In this document: piece after piece, positions 49,999-59,095 of the stretch | Position numbering within the stretch: position 1 is the first letter of the stretch | Layout of the letters: every line of letters begins with the position of its first letter | Assembly (NCBI GenBank): GCA_018223125.1 | Contig: JAAEZA010000023.1 | Location: forward strand, 1 to 59,154 | Direction: 5' to 3' | Source of the DNA: Paracoccaceae bacterium | Lineage (GTDB): Bacteria > Pseudomonadota > Alphaproteobacteria > Rhodobacterales > Rhodobacteraceae | DNA: 59,154 nucleotides | Position numbers and translations under genes: made by a program | Notes under the pieces: generated by a model | Told to the model about the DNA's origin: nothing | Databases searched by the model: none | What the model saw: the letters and a program-made list of their open reading frames with translations, nothing else

Positions 49999-52056
49999 AT
50001 GGCCGATCCTCTATTTCCGACCGATTCCAAAGCTGCGTTATACACCGTTTGTTTTTTTCTCGCGCAGTCAGGCGAACCCCACACTGATCTCGGGTACGAA
50101 ACCCAAACTGCTGCGTTTGATGCCGTTGGCGCAAAGTTCGGCGTGCCAAGAAATACCGTGAAGAACGAGCGGGATGCCTTTGATAAGTTTACCGATAGTG
50201 ACCGAAGCGGCTGGAACAAAGAGCTAGCCCCACGGCTCAAGCCAACTTTCGATATATATGCCAGTACTTCTAGGGAAGATTTGCGCGAGTTGTCCTTGGC
50301 GATCATGAGTTCGAATTGGGAAAAACTCGACAAAGAAGCGGACGGCGAAATGGATGGAAAATCTGGAAGCGTAGGAACTGGTTCGAGCGCGCCAGCACCG
50401 CAGATATTGCCAGATCTTAAAGAATGCCAGCGATTAAGCAAAGAACGCGCTGCCAAAATCAAGATTGATCAGCTTTATGCTCCTTCGCCTGAAGTTTGGA
50501 AGCAGATTCTGTCGCTATACAGGGCTGAAATGGCTACCGACAACGCCATAGTCGTTGGCACGTCTTCAATGACTATTGAGACCGATAAAGGAAAAGTACT
50601 TACAATCAGCTCTCAAGAATTTCCCAGATGTTGGGCCGTAAGGCCCTACGTCGTGGGCATTTTGTTGTATGAAGAAAAAGTCAATGAACTAGCTAAGGAA
50701 TTGGGCTTTGCAACTCGTAGTTCTGGTCGCGGCAAGGAAGAAATTTTTAAGAGGCTACCGGCATCGAATGCTCCAAAGCCTAAGGGAGGCGCAAAGCTAG
50801 AAGTTGCACCTGCAGACATGGCCAACATAATCGACGCCGTAGAAAACAAACTTAACCTAGACAAAGAGAGCCAAGCTAGGTTCATCGAGTTTCTAACAGA
50901 TGGTGAATGGGGGGGCATATCAAAAACCCTTGAACGCACTGATTGGACTACATCTGCGATCGTCGGTGTCGGCGGCTGGCTGGCAAACGCATCAACTAGA
51001 CGCGGCGAGCTTTCAATTGCATTGGCGAAGTCTGACGCCTTCGAAGAACTCACGCTAATCTCTGGATCGAATGGTCAATCGCCAACGCCACACGCGAGTG
51101 CTGTTTCCCTTGCTGCGCTCAAGGGCGGCGAGAACGTGATCTTCTATGGCGCGCCAGGAACGGGAAAGTCCGACCGCGTTGAGAAAAAAATCAAGGCAGC
51201 AGGCAAGAGACCTTTCAGGACAGTCTTTCACCCTGATCTCCAGAACAGCGATTTTTTTGGATGCCTCAAGCCGCAAATGGATGGCAAGAAGGTTCGGTAC
51301 GGATTTTCACCGGGACCATTCATGAAAGCGCTTGCCGAGGCCTACAAGGAACCCGCCGAGCCGGTCTTCCTCGTGATCGAGGAGCTGAACCGTGCGGCTG
51401 CAGCTGCGGTCTTTGGCGATCTGTTTCTCCTGCTCGACCGCGACGAAGACGGGAGGGGCGAATACGATGTTAGCTTTCCTTCACCCGAAAGCGAACAGTG
51501 GTTTGAGAAAGAGACGGGAGCGCCCTACAAAGCCCTGCAGTTGCCATCCAACTTGTCTATCTACGCCACGATGAACAGCGCGGATCAGGGCGTGTATCCA
51601 ATAGACACAGCCTTCAGGAGGCGGTGGCGGCAGGAATACCTACCGCTCGACTATAAATCAGGCCCCGACGGCGACGTTGCTTATGTCGACGCTACAGGAA
51701 AAACACACTCGCTTGCATGGCGCGAATTCGTCAAGTTGTTGAACGGCCACCTCACCAGCAGCCAGACAATGGAGATAGCCGAAGACCGTCTTCTGGGGCA
51801 GTGGTTCGTCAAGAAGAATGAGCTGGACGGCAATAGAATCCCCGAGAAGGTACTGCTCTATCTTTGGGACGATTTGTTGCGGCATGAAGGGCGTGATTTG
51901 ATCTTCGATACAAGCCGCATCAAGACTTACGGCAGCCTTGCACTCGAAACGGAAAAAACAGGCAGGATATTGTCGGATGCTTTTCTTGCGGTACTGAACG
52001 CGGCCTCGGAGATCGAAACTGCGCAGCCGGAAGAGTCTGCCGAAGATGAGAACTAA
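49999..52056 (+). CDS. McrB-like AAA+ restriction motor (LlaJI R1-like)
   Basis: 685 residues. The AAA+ domain carries Walker A GAPGTGKS at 384-391, Walker B FLVIEELNRA at 457-466 and the McrB hallmark TMNSADQGVYPIDTAFRRRW around 524-543. McrB-type proteins use GTP to power DNA translocation for a partner nuclease. The N-terminal 370 residues are unfamiliar and presumably recognise DNA; they include an HTH-like start (TQTAAFDAVGAKFGVPRNTV). It overlaps the next gene by 11 bases. Together with the upstream methyltransferase this resembles the type II LlaJI systems, which use McrBC-like subunits. Confidence 0.85.
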   Translation: MADPLFPTDSKAALYTVCFFLAQSGEPHTDLGYETQTAAFDAVGAKFGVPRNTVKNERDAFDKFTDSDRSGWNKELAPRLKPTFDIYASTSREDLRELSLAIMSSNWEKLDKEADGEMDGKSGSVGTGSSAPAPQILPDLKECQRLSKERAAKIKIDQLYAPSPEVWKQILSLYRAEMATDNAIVVGTSSMTIETDKGKVLTISSQEFPRCWAVRPYVVGILLYEEKVNELAKELGFATRSSGRGKEEIFKRLPASNAPKPKGGAKLEVAPADMANIIDAVENKLNLDKESQARFIEFLTDGEWGGISKTLERTDWTTSAIVGVGGWLANASTRRGELSIALAKSDAFEELTLISGSNGQSPTPHASAVSLAALKGGENVIFYGAPGTGKSDRVEKKIKAAGKRPFRTVFHPDLQNSDFFGCLKPQMDGKKVRYGFSPGPFMKALAEAYKEPAEPVFLVIEELNRAAAAAVFGDLFLLLDRDEDGRGEYDVSFPSPESEQWFEKETGAPYKALQLPSNLSIYATMNSADQGVYPIDTAFRRRWRQEYLPLDYKSGPDGDVAYVDATGKTHSLAWREFVKLLNGHLTSSQTMEIAEDRLLGQWFVKKNELDGNRIPEKVLLYLWDDLLRHEGRDLIFDTSRIKTYGSLALETEKTGRILSDAFLAVLNAASEIETAQPEESAEDEN

Positions 52057-53353
52057 CCTACCAATATTTTTTTCTGATCGGGACCCCGTTTCCCATCTCG
52101 ATCGGCACGCTGATGATGTTGTTCAGGCAATGCGAAAATGGGGTATCGGTCGAGTTGACGAGCGCGATCGAGTAAATTTTTGCGGCCTTATTCATCACCC
52201 TGAAGAGGGAGCTGTTGTGTTTCTCCCGAGAGAAGCAAAAACCGGCGACCCGACCTTTGATCTGCAAACCGCATCCTTGGCTATGAAAGCGTTGGCAAGG
52301 TTTGGCGCAGAAACGTCCAAGCGGAACTTCGTGAACGACGGAGAATCTGGAAATCCGGGTGTTCTATCGGTTATCAAACGGCTTTCCGACGACTTCAGAG
52401 ACCGTGGTCTTTTCTCAGAGCGTGTCCGGCATCGAACCCGGAACTCTGGAAAGCCGCACTGGACAAGGACGGTTACCCGCGAGATCGCAATGCCGGGCTA
52501 CAAAGGGCAGCCCGTTTTCACTGATATCCGCACCAGTCGTACTGCGAGTAGTTCTGACGCTCTCCTAGCCCAAATCCAGGCTGCTGTTATTCGTGAAATC
52601 CATGGTGCCCATGCGTGGTGGCTTTCTGGTACGTCAAGCAGGCGCCAAGAGCTGCTTTCCTGCTTGCGCCCGCCGTTTTCCCGTACAACGTGGGCCAGCA
52701 AACTTGATGCACTATTGCCTTCATTGTACTCGGCAAGATCGGTGTTCCTTGCTGAGTATCTCAGATACTACCTCAGAGACACGCGCAAGTCGTCGGATGG
52801 TGCCTTTGTTTTCGGGGTCGAGGACTTTCACACGGTCTGGGAGACAATTCTGCGTGAAACCATCAAACGTTCCCCATGCGACACCATGCGGAACTGGAAC
52901 AGTGAACTGCCAAGGCCCTTCTATTTGCACCAAGGCACGCTAATCCAAGAATCACGCAACAGGGGAATGCAAACGGACATCATTCTGGAACACGCGACAT
53001 CATTTACCATCGTTGACGCCAAATACTACGCTGCCAAGAATGCAGGGTCGGCTCCTGGATGGCCTGACATTGCCAAGCAGATTTTTTATGAAAAAGCCTT
53101 GAGAGAAATTGTAGACCAAAACTCTGAATTGCCCGCTGTGATCCACAACGTATTCGCGTTCCCGGCGGCGACCAATCGCGGCCCTCTTACGAAAGTGGAA
53201 ATCCGGCATACGAACGGCAAACCAGTGAGCTCGGCCTTTCCGCCAATCGTTTGTTCGTACGTTTCAGTTCGCGAAGCGCTGTACCACTATGTGTCGCGCT
53301 CCCAAGGGATTGATCTGGAACACAACGATCCCGCAGGTGCTCTAAGTGGGTAG
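52046..53353 (+). CDS. LlaJI/McrC-like restriction endonuclease
   Basis: 435 residues. The nuclease domain lies in the C-terminal half, with FGVEDFHTVWE (about 256-266), the metal-binding Asp311 in MQTDIIL and the DAK (324-326) of a PD-(D/E)xK core. This is the pattern of LlaJI-type/McrC-like nucleases that work with an McrB motor. It overlaps the motor gene by 11 bases and ends against a convergent receiver gene, with a 12-base overlap of the 3' ends. Target sequence is unknown. Confidence 0.82.
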   Translation: MRTNLPIFFSDRDPVSHLDRHADDVVQAMRKWGIGRVDERDRVNFCGLIHHPEEGAVVFLPREAKTGDPTFDLQTASLAMKALARFGAETSKRNFVNDGESGNPGVLSVIKRLSDDFRDRGLFSERVRHRTRNSGKPHWTRTVTREIAMPGYKGQPVFTDIRTSRTASSSDALLAQIQAAVIREIHGAHAWWLSGTSSRRQELLSCLRPPFSRTTWASKLDALLPSLYSARSVFLAEYLRYYLRDTRKSSDGAFVFGVEDFHTVWETILRETIKRSPCDTMRNWNSELPRPFYLHQGTLIQESRNRGMQTDIILEHATSFTIVDAKYYAAKNAGSAPGWPDIAKQIFYEKALREIVDQNSELPAVIHNVFAFPAATNRGPLTKVEIRHTNGKPVSSAFPPIVCSYVSVREALYHYVSRSQGIDLEHNDPAGALSG

Positions 53354-54709
53354 CGTCACGATTCCAGGGCGAGAGATATACCGGGCATATTCTTGTGTAA
53401 GTTCAGATATCAGCTCTTCTCTAAAACGATAGGCGACTTTCCAATCCTTAGTGCTTGGCCTCGGGACACTGATTGAGAGGTTCCTGAAAACGCTCACCTT
53501 ACCAGCATTCTTGTCAGCCGAAAATTTAAGGACTGGGCTCCTCCATTCCATGCCCGACTTTACCTTTCGGTTTTTGTGTAATTGCGGTCTGCCATTGACG
53601 TTTGATCCGTCAGGCAAGCCGAAAGGCCATTCCACAGCTAGAAGATATAGCAATGGTCCAGGGTTGGGTTGCGCGTTGTCGCAACTCGCGCCTATCTGCA
53701 CAAGGCGAAGTTCGCAATCCGCCCATTCAGCCTCACTTACTTGAAAAATTTCGTCCCTGAGTTGGGATACGGTCACGCCCCATTTTTCATTGAGTACCGC
53801 ATCACTTATTTCGAAAGGGAATTCGACAACCGCACCCAGTTCTGTTGGCGCGATAGGTGTGCTCCGTGCAGTTCGGGCGAAGGATAAATGGATCGCGCTG
53901 TTTACGCTCGCTTGGACCTCCACTGTTGGGGCTGCTTGCGGATCTACAAGCGACGTTTTCCAGTCAAATGTATCACCGCTATCAGGATCATGTTCAGCAA
54001 TGCGGTCAGAAAGGATTGGGACCAAGACGCGGTTAATGGATTCCCTCGGGTTTTCTGTTGCACGATCCTTACCCGCACCGGCTTGGGACAACTTGTATAG
54101 TACTTTACCAAGCTCATCACTGAACTCGTCTGAGGCTCTATTCTCTAGTGGAACTAGGTCAATCATGGAGCGGAGGACTGCATCTGCGGCTGCCGCAACA
54201 TCCGCTTCCCATGTGAGCAATGCCCTTAATTGCGGGTTTTCGGATACTTTCTCAAGTATATCAGTTCGTAGCTTTTCAGGGTCTAGAACATCGCCATTGG
54301 CAATGTTTATGTAATCGCCTTTTCTGAGCTCAGTAAAAAAAACAGGAAGATGCTTGGCATCTTCTCCAGTCAGGCGATCAAATAAATACTTCTTTAGCTC
54401 ATCGACCTCCGGATCATCAGCCCAAAGTACCAAACCGTAAGGGCCGCTGTCGGGACAAATCAGCTTTTGGATGATTTCCAGCAGGACATTGAAAGCTACT
54501 TTGTTGTCAGTCGCCATTGTCGCGCCAGTAGCAAGGTTCTTATCAAGAAACAGAATCCTAGTGCCAGGTAGTGGCCCCCAGTTTGCAACTTCCTCGTCAG
54601 TATAAAGCTTCGAGTGACAATCCAAACGTAGAAAGTCCAAACTCTCTTTGATACCTAAAAGGTGCTGAGGTTTATCATCAACAATAACAAAACGGGAATT
54701 TATTAGCAT
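53342..54709 (-). CDS. Receiver-like protein with large C-terminal domain of unknown function
   Basis: 455 residues. The N-terminal 130 residues resemble a response-regulator receiver: the acidic pair in FVIVDDK (Asp11, Asp12), the phosphoacceptor-like Asp56 in ILFLDKNLA and a Lys at 130. The switch Ser/Thr of typical receivers seems to be Trp-Ala in VLWADDP, so signalling may be atypical. The remaining 320 residues (including LTWEADVAAAADAVLRSMID and a beta-rich end) match no domain I know. It starts two bases after the stop of the double-GHKL kinase and is the last gene of the xre operon. It could be the effector or a phosphorelay partner. Confidence 0.65.
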   Translation of the reverse strand: MLINSRFVIVDDKPQHLLGIKESLDFLRLDCHSKLYTDEEVANWGPLPGTRILFLDKNLATGATMATDNKVAFNVLLEIIQKLICPDSGPYGLVLWADDPEVDELKKYLFDRLTGEDAKHLPVFFTELRKGDYINIANGDVLDPEKLRTDILEKVSENPQLRALLTWEADVAAAADAVLRSMIDLVPLENRASDEFSDELGKVLYKLSQAGAGKDRATENPRESINRVLVPILSDRIAEHDPDSGDTFDWKTSLVDPQAAPTVEVQASVNSAIHLSFARTARSTPIAPTELGAVVEFPFEISDAVLNEKWGVTVSQLRDEIFQVSEAEWADCELRLVQIGASCDNAQPNPGPLLYLLAVEWPFGLPDGSNVNGRPQLHKNRKVKSGMEWRSPVLKFSADKNAGKVSVFRNLSISVPRPSTKDWKVAYRFREELISELTQEYARYISRPGIVTLPT

Positions 54710-54711
54710 CC

Positions 54712-56868
54712 TTAGCCCTCTAAACTGGCAAACCGCAAAGCTATAACCGCACCATCATATTGAGTCGGCACATCGGTCTCCGACACATCTGGAAAGGTCA
54801 GCTCGCCATCGTTGAGCTCCATAACCATATTTGCGTAGTACAATCCCATGCCCATTCCGTCAGGCCGCCTTGTGTAGAATGGACGGACTAGATCCATAGG
54901 TGAATCCTCAAAGCCCGGTCCGGTGTCAGCGATGACAATTGCAGGGCCACCCTCAAAATCAGGTTCAATATTCAGATAAAGCGCCCGCCCGGATCCATCT
55001 TCTTCATCGGGCCAACGTGTCCTCATCCAGAAGATTGCGTTGTCGATAACATTGGTGATGGCCCCTAGCGTGAGTCCAAACGAACAGGAGACACGCACAC
55101 TCGGCGCGTCATCTTCAACCGCCGGGCATTCAAGGCGTACTTTGTGGTGCCTGAAGCGAATACGGTTTAGATCGCGCGCTCGCCTGACAACAGATTTGAG
55201 ATCAACGAGTGATCTATCTTTTTTTCTCAAGAGATCCGAGAAACCGTCTAGGAGGCGCATCATTTCGTTGACTTGGTCTGCTACGTCCTCAACTTCAGGC
55301 TTGCCTTCAAGGTTCCGATAGAGAGACCGCACGCCTTGTTCTATTTCATGAAATACTACGGCGAGACTTGTTCCTGAGATGCCGGTCGAAAGAAGCCGCT
55401 CCTTCATAGAAGTGTATTCATGTTCGATGCGATCCAATAATGGATCGATCTGGCCAGAGAGATTATTTTTTTGACCAATCAGCCTTAGCTTTCCAACAGG
55501 TTCCAGAATGCTTTTGGTCTCTGGATCTTGAACGTCTCCCAAAAGTTCACCGATTGCCTTACGGTCAACCTCACGCTCTCGTTGCAACGGTTCGATAGCC
55601 CCAATGACCAGTCTCTGAAGCCGTCCATAGGCTGCATTTTCTATGAAACCTTCACGGTTGGATTTTTCGACCAGTGCATGGCTTTCATCCTGCCCTAGTG
55701 AAACATGTCCTACGACAATGTTTCGGCTGAGGCCTTTGGCTGGATTGTTGACACGCTTGAGATCGAGGCCCAGCCAATCATTGTTTCGCTCACCATAGTC
55801 ATAGACCCTGATGCCATCGCGGTAGACACGGATACCTCCGTTCTCATCAAGAAATCCTTTGACCAGCTGTGCTTCACCCATCTTTTTGGCGAGCTTCGGA
55901 GTAAGGTTGTAGACAAAAAGTGTTCCCGAAATCGGACCAATACCCTCCAACATTTCGGCATCGGCGATCACTTTTCGTAATGTGCCGGTCTGTGCCTTTC
56001 CGCTGAAAAGCGGGTCATCATCATCGACCTCTGCCGGCGGTACAAGAAGCCGTGCGTTCTCTTCGACAACAGTTCTCTTTTCCCGCGAAACGCCAGGTAT
56101 CCCTCTGAATTCATAAGTGTAACTGAAAACTTTACCATCAAACTGAAAGCTATACTTCCAAGGTGCTCTCTTTAATAGTTCAGCTGGATCAGGCAGGTTT
56201 TCAATCCATTGGGGGAAGTCTGGGACTTCTAGAACAGCTTCAAAGTCATCCCTCGTTTTTGACCCAAACGGAGAAGAAATCGAAGTGATCTGACGATATA
56301 GGCGGCGAATTTCGCCACGAGTCCAATGCAGATCACGCAGCTCCTCAATACTGATACTTGTTCCGGTGGATCCGTCAGAAAACACCACTGGATCGCGCAC
56401 TTCGACATCAACATTCGCTTCGTTAAGAAACTCATGCTTGATCATGGCATTCCAATCAATACTGACAACTACCTCTTGCTCACCTGCAGCTCTTGTAACC
56501 ATGGTGATTTTGTTGCCGAGTTTATGGACGGAAAGCCGCCCAAGCCCCTTGGACCCGAGCGGAAGGCGTCCTTTGCCTGTACGTTGTTTTTTCTGAAGCT
56601 GCTTTTCCTTGTGATCATGGGCTATAACCAACCATATTTTTCGGACGGTTTCCGGCGACATCCCAACACCGTCATCTCTTATTGAGATGCTCGGCGATTT
56701 GGACCCAATACCCTCGATCGCGACCCTCACGCATGAGGCATCAGCGTCATAGCCGTTTTTTACTAATTCAAAAACAGCAAGTCTGGGCGTGCCAATCAAT
56801 TGATCGCCTAAATGCTGCAACAAACGTGCTCGCGGTTTGAATACCTCTTTGCTGTCTATGCTATTCAA
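54712..56868 (-). CDS. Histidine-kinase-like protein with two GHKL ATPase modules
   Basis: 718 residues. The N-terminal module is Hsp90/MutL/MORC-like: E34LVKN38GYDAD, DDGVGM at 65-70 and the GSKGLGRLS loop at 105-113. A long middle region follows. From about 500 there is a histidine-kinase core: FHEIEQG with His507 as candidate phosphoacceptor, N-box TNVIDNAIFW (Asn610), G1 ADTGPGFED and G2 GMGMGLYYAN. Having both an Hsp90-type and a kinase-type ATPase in one chain is unusual. No membrane segment is seen, so it would be a cytosolic sensor. It lies between a small membrane protein and a receiver protein in one operon. Confidence 0.8.
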   Translation of the reverse strand: MNSIDSKEVFKPRARLLQHLGDQLIGTPRLAVFELVKNGYDADASCVRVAIEGIGSKSPSISIRDDGVGMSPETVRKIWLVIAHDHKEKQLQKKQRTGKGRLPLGSKGLGRLSVHKLGNKITMVTRAAGEQEVVVSIDWNAMIKHEFLNEANVDVEVRDPVVFSDGSTGTSISIEELRDLHWTRGEIRRLYRQITSISSPFGSKTRDDFEAVLEVPDFPQWIENLPDPAELLKRAPWKYSFQFDGKVFSYTYEFRGIPGVSREKRTVVEENARLLVPPAEVDDDDPLFSGKAQTGTLRKVIADAEMLEGIGPISGTLFVYNLTPKLAKKMGEAQLVKGFLDENGGIRVYRDGIRVYDYGERNNDWLGLDLKRVNNPAKGLSRNIVVGHVSLGQDESHALVEKSNREGFIENAAYGRLQRLVIGAIEPLQREREVDRKAIGELLGDVQDPETKSILEPVGKLRLIGQKNNLSGQIDPLLDRIEHEYTSMKERLLSTGISGTSLAVVFHEIEQGVRSLYRNLEGKPEVEDVADQVNEMMRLLDGFSDLLRKKDRSLVDLKSVVRRARDLNRIRFRHHKVRLECPAVEDDAPSVRVSCSFGLTLGAITNVIDNAIFWMRTRWPDEEDGSGRALYLNIEPDFEGGPAIVIADTGPGFEDSPMDLVRPFYTRRPDGMGMGLYYANMVMELNDGELTFPDVSETDVPTQYDGAVIALRFASLEG

Positions 56869-56908
56869 AGGCCTTGCCCCACGTTAGAATAAAACTCTGT
56901 AGAAGTGA

Positions 56909-57205
56909 TCATTCACGAACCAGCCGATCAAGTCTCCGAATTGAAAAATAGAGCATCAAAACTGCCCCAGTGAGAAACGGAATAAAGATACCAGTAGTTA
57001 CAATTGCTATAATCTGAAGTGCCGTGGCCCAACTGAAATCAGTTGGATAATCAAAAAAGCTAAACCTTACAAAACCAGCTAGATAGCAGGCGCATACGAA
57101 AACATAGATAGTAAACAATGGTTCAAGAGGTTGGAAGACGGTACGCCTAGTCCTTTCCAAAACAGCTTGTCGCATCTGTTGCCATTTTTTTCCAGATTCT
57201 AGCAT
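56909..57205 (-). CDS. Small membrane protein, two helices
   Basis: 98 residues. A basic amphipathic N terminus (KWQQMRQAVLERTRRTVF) is followed by helices around 28-48 (PLFTIYVFVCACYLAGFVRF) and 60-88 (LQIIAIVTTGIFIPFLTGAV). I do not recognise a family. It starts three bases after the xre stop and precedes the kinase by 40 bases, so it is co-transcribed with them. In a defence context such a protein could be the membrane-acting effector or the anchor; that is speculation. Confidence 0.65.
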   Translation of the reverse strand: MLESGKKWQQMRQAVLERTRRTVFQPLEPLFTIYVFVCACYLAGFVRFSFFDYPTDFSWATALQIIAIVTTGIFIPFLTGAVLMLYFSIRRLDRLVRE

Positions 57206-57208
57206 GAT

Positions 57209-57631
57209 TTACTCCCTGACCAATTCAATCCACGTGTGCACATCGTCGTCACTGACTTCACGGCCTTCGACGTGTGACTGATACCAGCGAGCCACGATTG
57301 CTCCGCGTTTCTCGCTCTTAATTTTGATTTTTTCCTCAGTGAGGTGTTGATCGAGCGAAATCTCGATCCTCTTTAGCGCCTCGAAGTCATGCGCCGCTCT
57401 GACAGACTTTGTGCCCAACAGGATCCATGCAGCGTCTACATCGAATTTGTCGGCAATCGCGACCAAGGCTTCAACGGGAAGGCCACGCTGGCCTTTTTCG
57501 TAGCTGTGATAGGCGCGGTGTGAGACGCCGATCGCGTCCGCCATAGCGGTTTGCGTCAAGCCGACTTCGTTGCGCGCGATCGCAAGACGCGCACCCATTG
57601 CCGAGAAGACAGCCTTCAAATCCCGCGCCAT
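57209..57631 (-). CDS. Xre-family transcriptional regulator
   Basis: 140 residues with a Cro/C1-type helix-turn-helix near residues 10-70 (ARLAIARNEVGLTQTAMADA, IGVSHRAYHSYEKGQRGLPV). The C-terminal part is helical. It is divergent from the excisionase/integrase genes and heads the operon with the membrane protein, the kinase and the receiver protein. Two TGAC-based inverted repeats in the divergent region are likely operators. It probably controls both the operon and the recombination genes. Confidence 0.85.
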   Translation of the reverse strand: MARDLKAVFSAMGARLAIARNEVGLTQTAMADAIGVSHRAYHSYEKGQRGLPVEALVAIADKFDVDAAWILLGTKSVRAAHDFEALKRIEISLDQHLTEEKIKIKSEKRGAIVARWYQSHVEGREVSDDDVHTWIELVRE

Positions 57632-57643
57632 GCAAGGTTCCCA

Positions 57644-57719
57644 TTGACGTGACGGTCAAATTGCGCGAAACTGCACAAAATGACATAAAATTCCAATTAA
57701 TCCCATCTGACCACGTCAG
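57644..57719. promoter_or_regulatory. Two TGAC-based inverted repeats in the xre-xis divergent region
   Basis: TTGAC-N6-GTCAA (57644-57659) and CTGAC-N3-GTCAG (57707-57719) lie in the 153-base region between the divergent xre and excisionase genes. The first is 13 bases from the xre start. They are plausible Xre operators placed to control both directions. Confidence 0.55.
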
Positions 57720-57784
57720 AAGGTGCAGAACAAGCGATTCCATGCGTGTCGCCGATTACACTTAAGCGGACAAGGACGACTGAA

Positions 57785-58132
57785 ATGGCAGAGACCAACT
57801 ATTCAGACAGCTCTCAGATCCTGGGACTTGGGAAAACGCCCGCCCAATGGGTCGAAGTTATGGCCGGGATGGGGATCGATATTTCGGAACGCACCTTGCG
57901 CGAACGCGCCAATGAAACGGGTGCATTTTATAGGCTTGGGCGAACCATGCTGATCACACCCGCGCAGATTGATACGATTTTTGAAGGAGGCCAGTCATGC
58001 CGCTCCAAATTTACAAGAGGGGCCGTGTCTACTGGGCCAAGGGGTGGATTGAATACAACGGCAGGCCAATCGCCGGCCCATACCGGCGAAGCACTAAGGC
58101 ATCTTCAGAAGAGGGCGCACGGGACTGGATAA
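57785..58132 (+). CDS. Excisionase-like DNA-binding protein
   Basis: 115 residues from ATG 57785. The first 70 residues form a winged-helix/excisionase-like domain (LGKTPAQWVEVMAGMGIDIS, ERTLRERANETGAFYRLGRT, MLITPAQIDTIFEGG). The last 46 residues overlap the start of the integrase gene in another frame (136 bases). Integrases of this type commonly follow such a small protein, which directs excision. Its position beside int supports the call. Confidence 0.72.
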   Translation: MAETNYSDSSQILGLGKTPAQWVEVMAGMGIDISERTLRERANETGAFYRLGRTMLITPAQIDTIFEGGQSCRSKFTRGAVSTGPRGGLNTTAGQSPAHTGEALRHLQKRAHGTG

Positions 58133-59079
58133 ACCATGAGACCGAACGTCAGATCCGTCGCTATGTCGTGGGCGATGAACCGAGCAAGACGTTCTCTGAT
58201 GCAATCATGCTCTACAATGCGTCCCCGAAGGCGGCGAAGCAGTTGATCCCTATTGTCGAGGCAATCGGCGATCTATCGCTCAGCGCGATTTCTGGTGCGC
58301 TACTGAAGAGCCTTGGGCCGAAGCTGAAGCCCAAAGCATCAACCGACACCTGGTGGCGTGAAATCGTGACGCCCGCGAGTGCGGTGATCAACAACGCGCA
58401 CGAGCTGGAAGGCACGCCGCTCATCCGCGTGAAGCCCTACGACAAGTTCGAGCGGATCGCGCAGGACAAGCGGCGCGGGAAGCTCAGCCGCGTCGAGCGC
58501 ACGCCCGCTGACAAGGAATGGATCGAGGCATTTTGCCGTGCTGCCGATCCATACAATGCCGCGCTGGTTCGTTTCATGTTCGAGACGGCAGCGCGAATTG
58601 ATCAGGCCGTATCATTGGAGCCGGATGACCTTCGGCCGCACGAGAACAAAGTCCGCGTGAAAGCGCAGAAGGGACATCCGGAAAGTTGGATCACTGTCTC
58701 ACCTCAGATGATGGACGAGCTTCTCGCGTTGCCGCCCAAACGCCCCAAGAACCGCAAGACCGGCAAGCTGATGAAAGCACGCATCTTCGGCTATGGCAGC
58801 TCAACAGGTTACAACACGCGTTGGAAGACGATCTGCAAGCGCGCGGGCATCCCGTATCTGTCAGCGCATCCAGCTGGACGGCATGGGTTTTTCACTGAGT
58901 TAGTCGTCCGTCAGGGCGTCGATCCCGTCACGGCAGCCAAGGCTGGACGCTGGTCAGACCCCAATTTGCCCATGCGCATCTATGCCCACGCAGAGACCGA
59001 TGAGGCCGACATCAGGGCCCGTTTTCGTACAAACCACGTACAGGAAGACGCTGTACAAACAACCAACAGTAAGAAATAA
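57997..59079 (+). CDS. int: Tyrosine recombinase (integrase) of the element
   Basis: 360 residues; ATG 57997 follows a GGAGG site. An N-terminal arm/core-binding part (about 1-165) precedes the catalytic domain. Catalytic residues: Arg200 in FETAARIDQ, the HxxR box H291PAGR295, Trp319 in GRWSD and the nucleophile Tyr329 in MRIYAHAE. It would integrate the circle into the tRNA-Arg 3' end and, with the excisionase, release it. It lies 26 bases from attR. On circularisation its transcription would run across attP into the rep-mob operon. Confidence 0.93.
   Translation: MPLQIYKRGRVYWAKGWIEYNGRPIAGPYRRSTKASSEEGARDWINHETERQIRRYVVGDEPSKTFSDAIMLYNASPKAAKQLIPIVEAIGDLSLSAISGALLKSLGPKLKPKASTDTWWREIVTPASAVINNAHELEGTPLIRVKPYDKFERIAQDKRRGKLSRVERTPADKEWIEAFCRAADPYNAALVRFMFETAARIDQAVSLEPDDLRPHENKVRVKAQKGHPESWITVSPQMMDELLALPPKRPKNRKTGKLMKARIFGYGSSTGYNTRWKTICKRAGIPYLSAHPAGRHGFFTELVVRQGVDPVTAAKAGRWSDPNLPMRIYAHAETDEADIRARFRTNHVQEDAVQTTNSKK
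59027..59060. repeat. Right-end GTACAAAC repeats, candidate integrase arm sites
   Basis: GTACAAAC at 59027-59034 and 59053-59060, with GTACAGGA at 59038, overlap the integrase 3' end. The 11-bp spacing between 59027 and 59038 equals that of the two left-end copies. Confidence 0.55.
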
Positions 59080-59095
59080 CAAAAGGAATAGCGCC

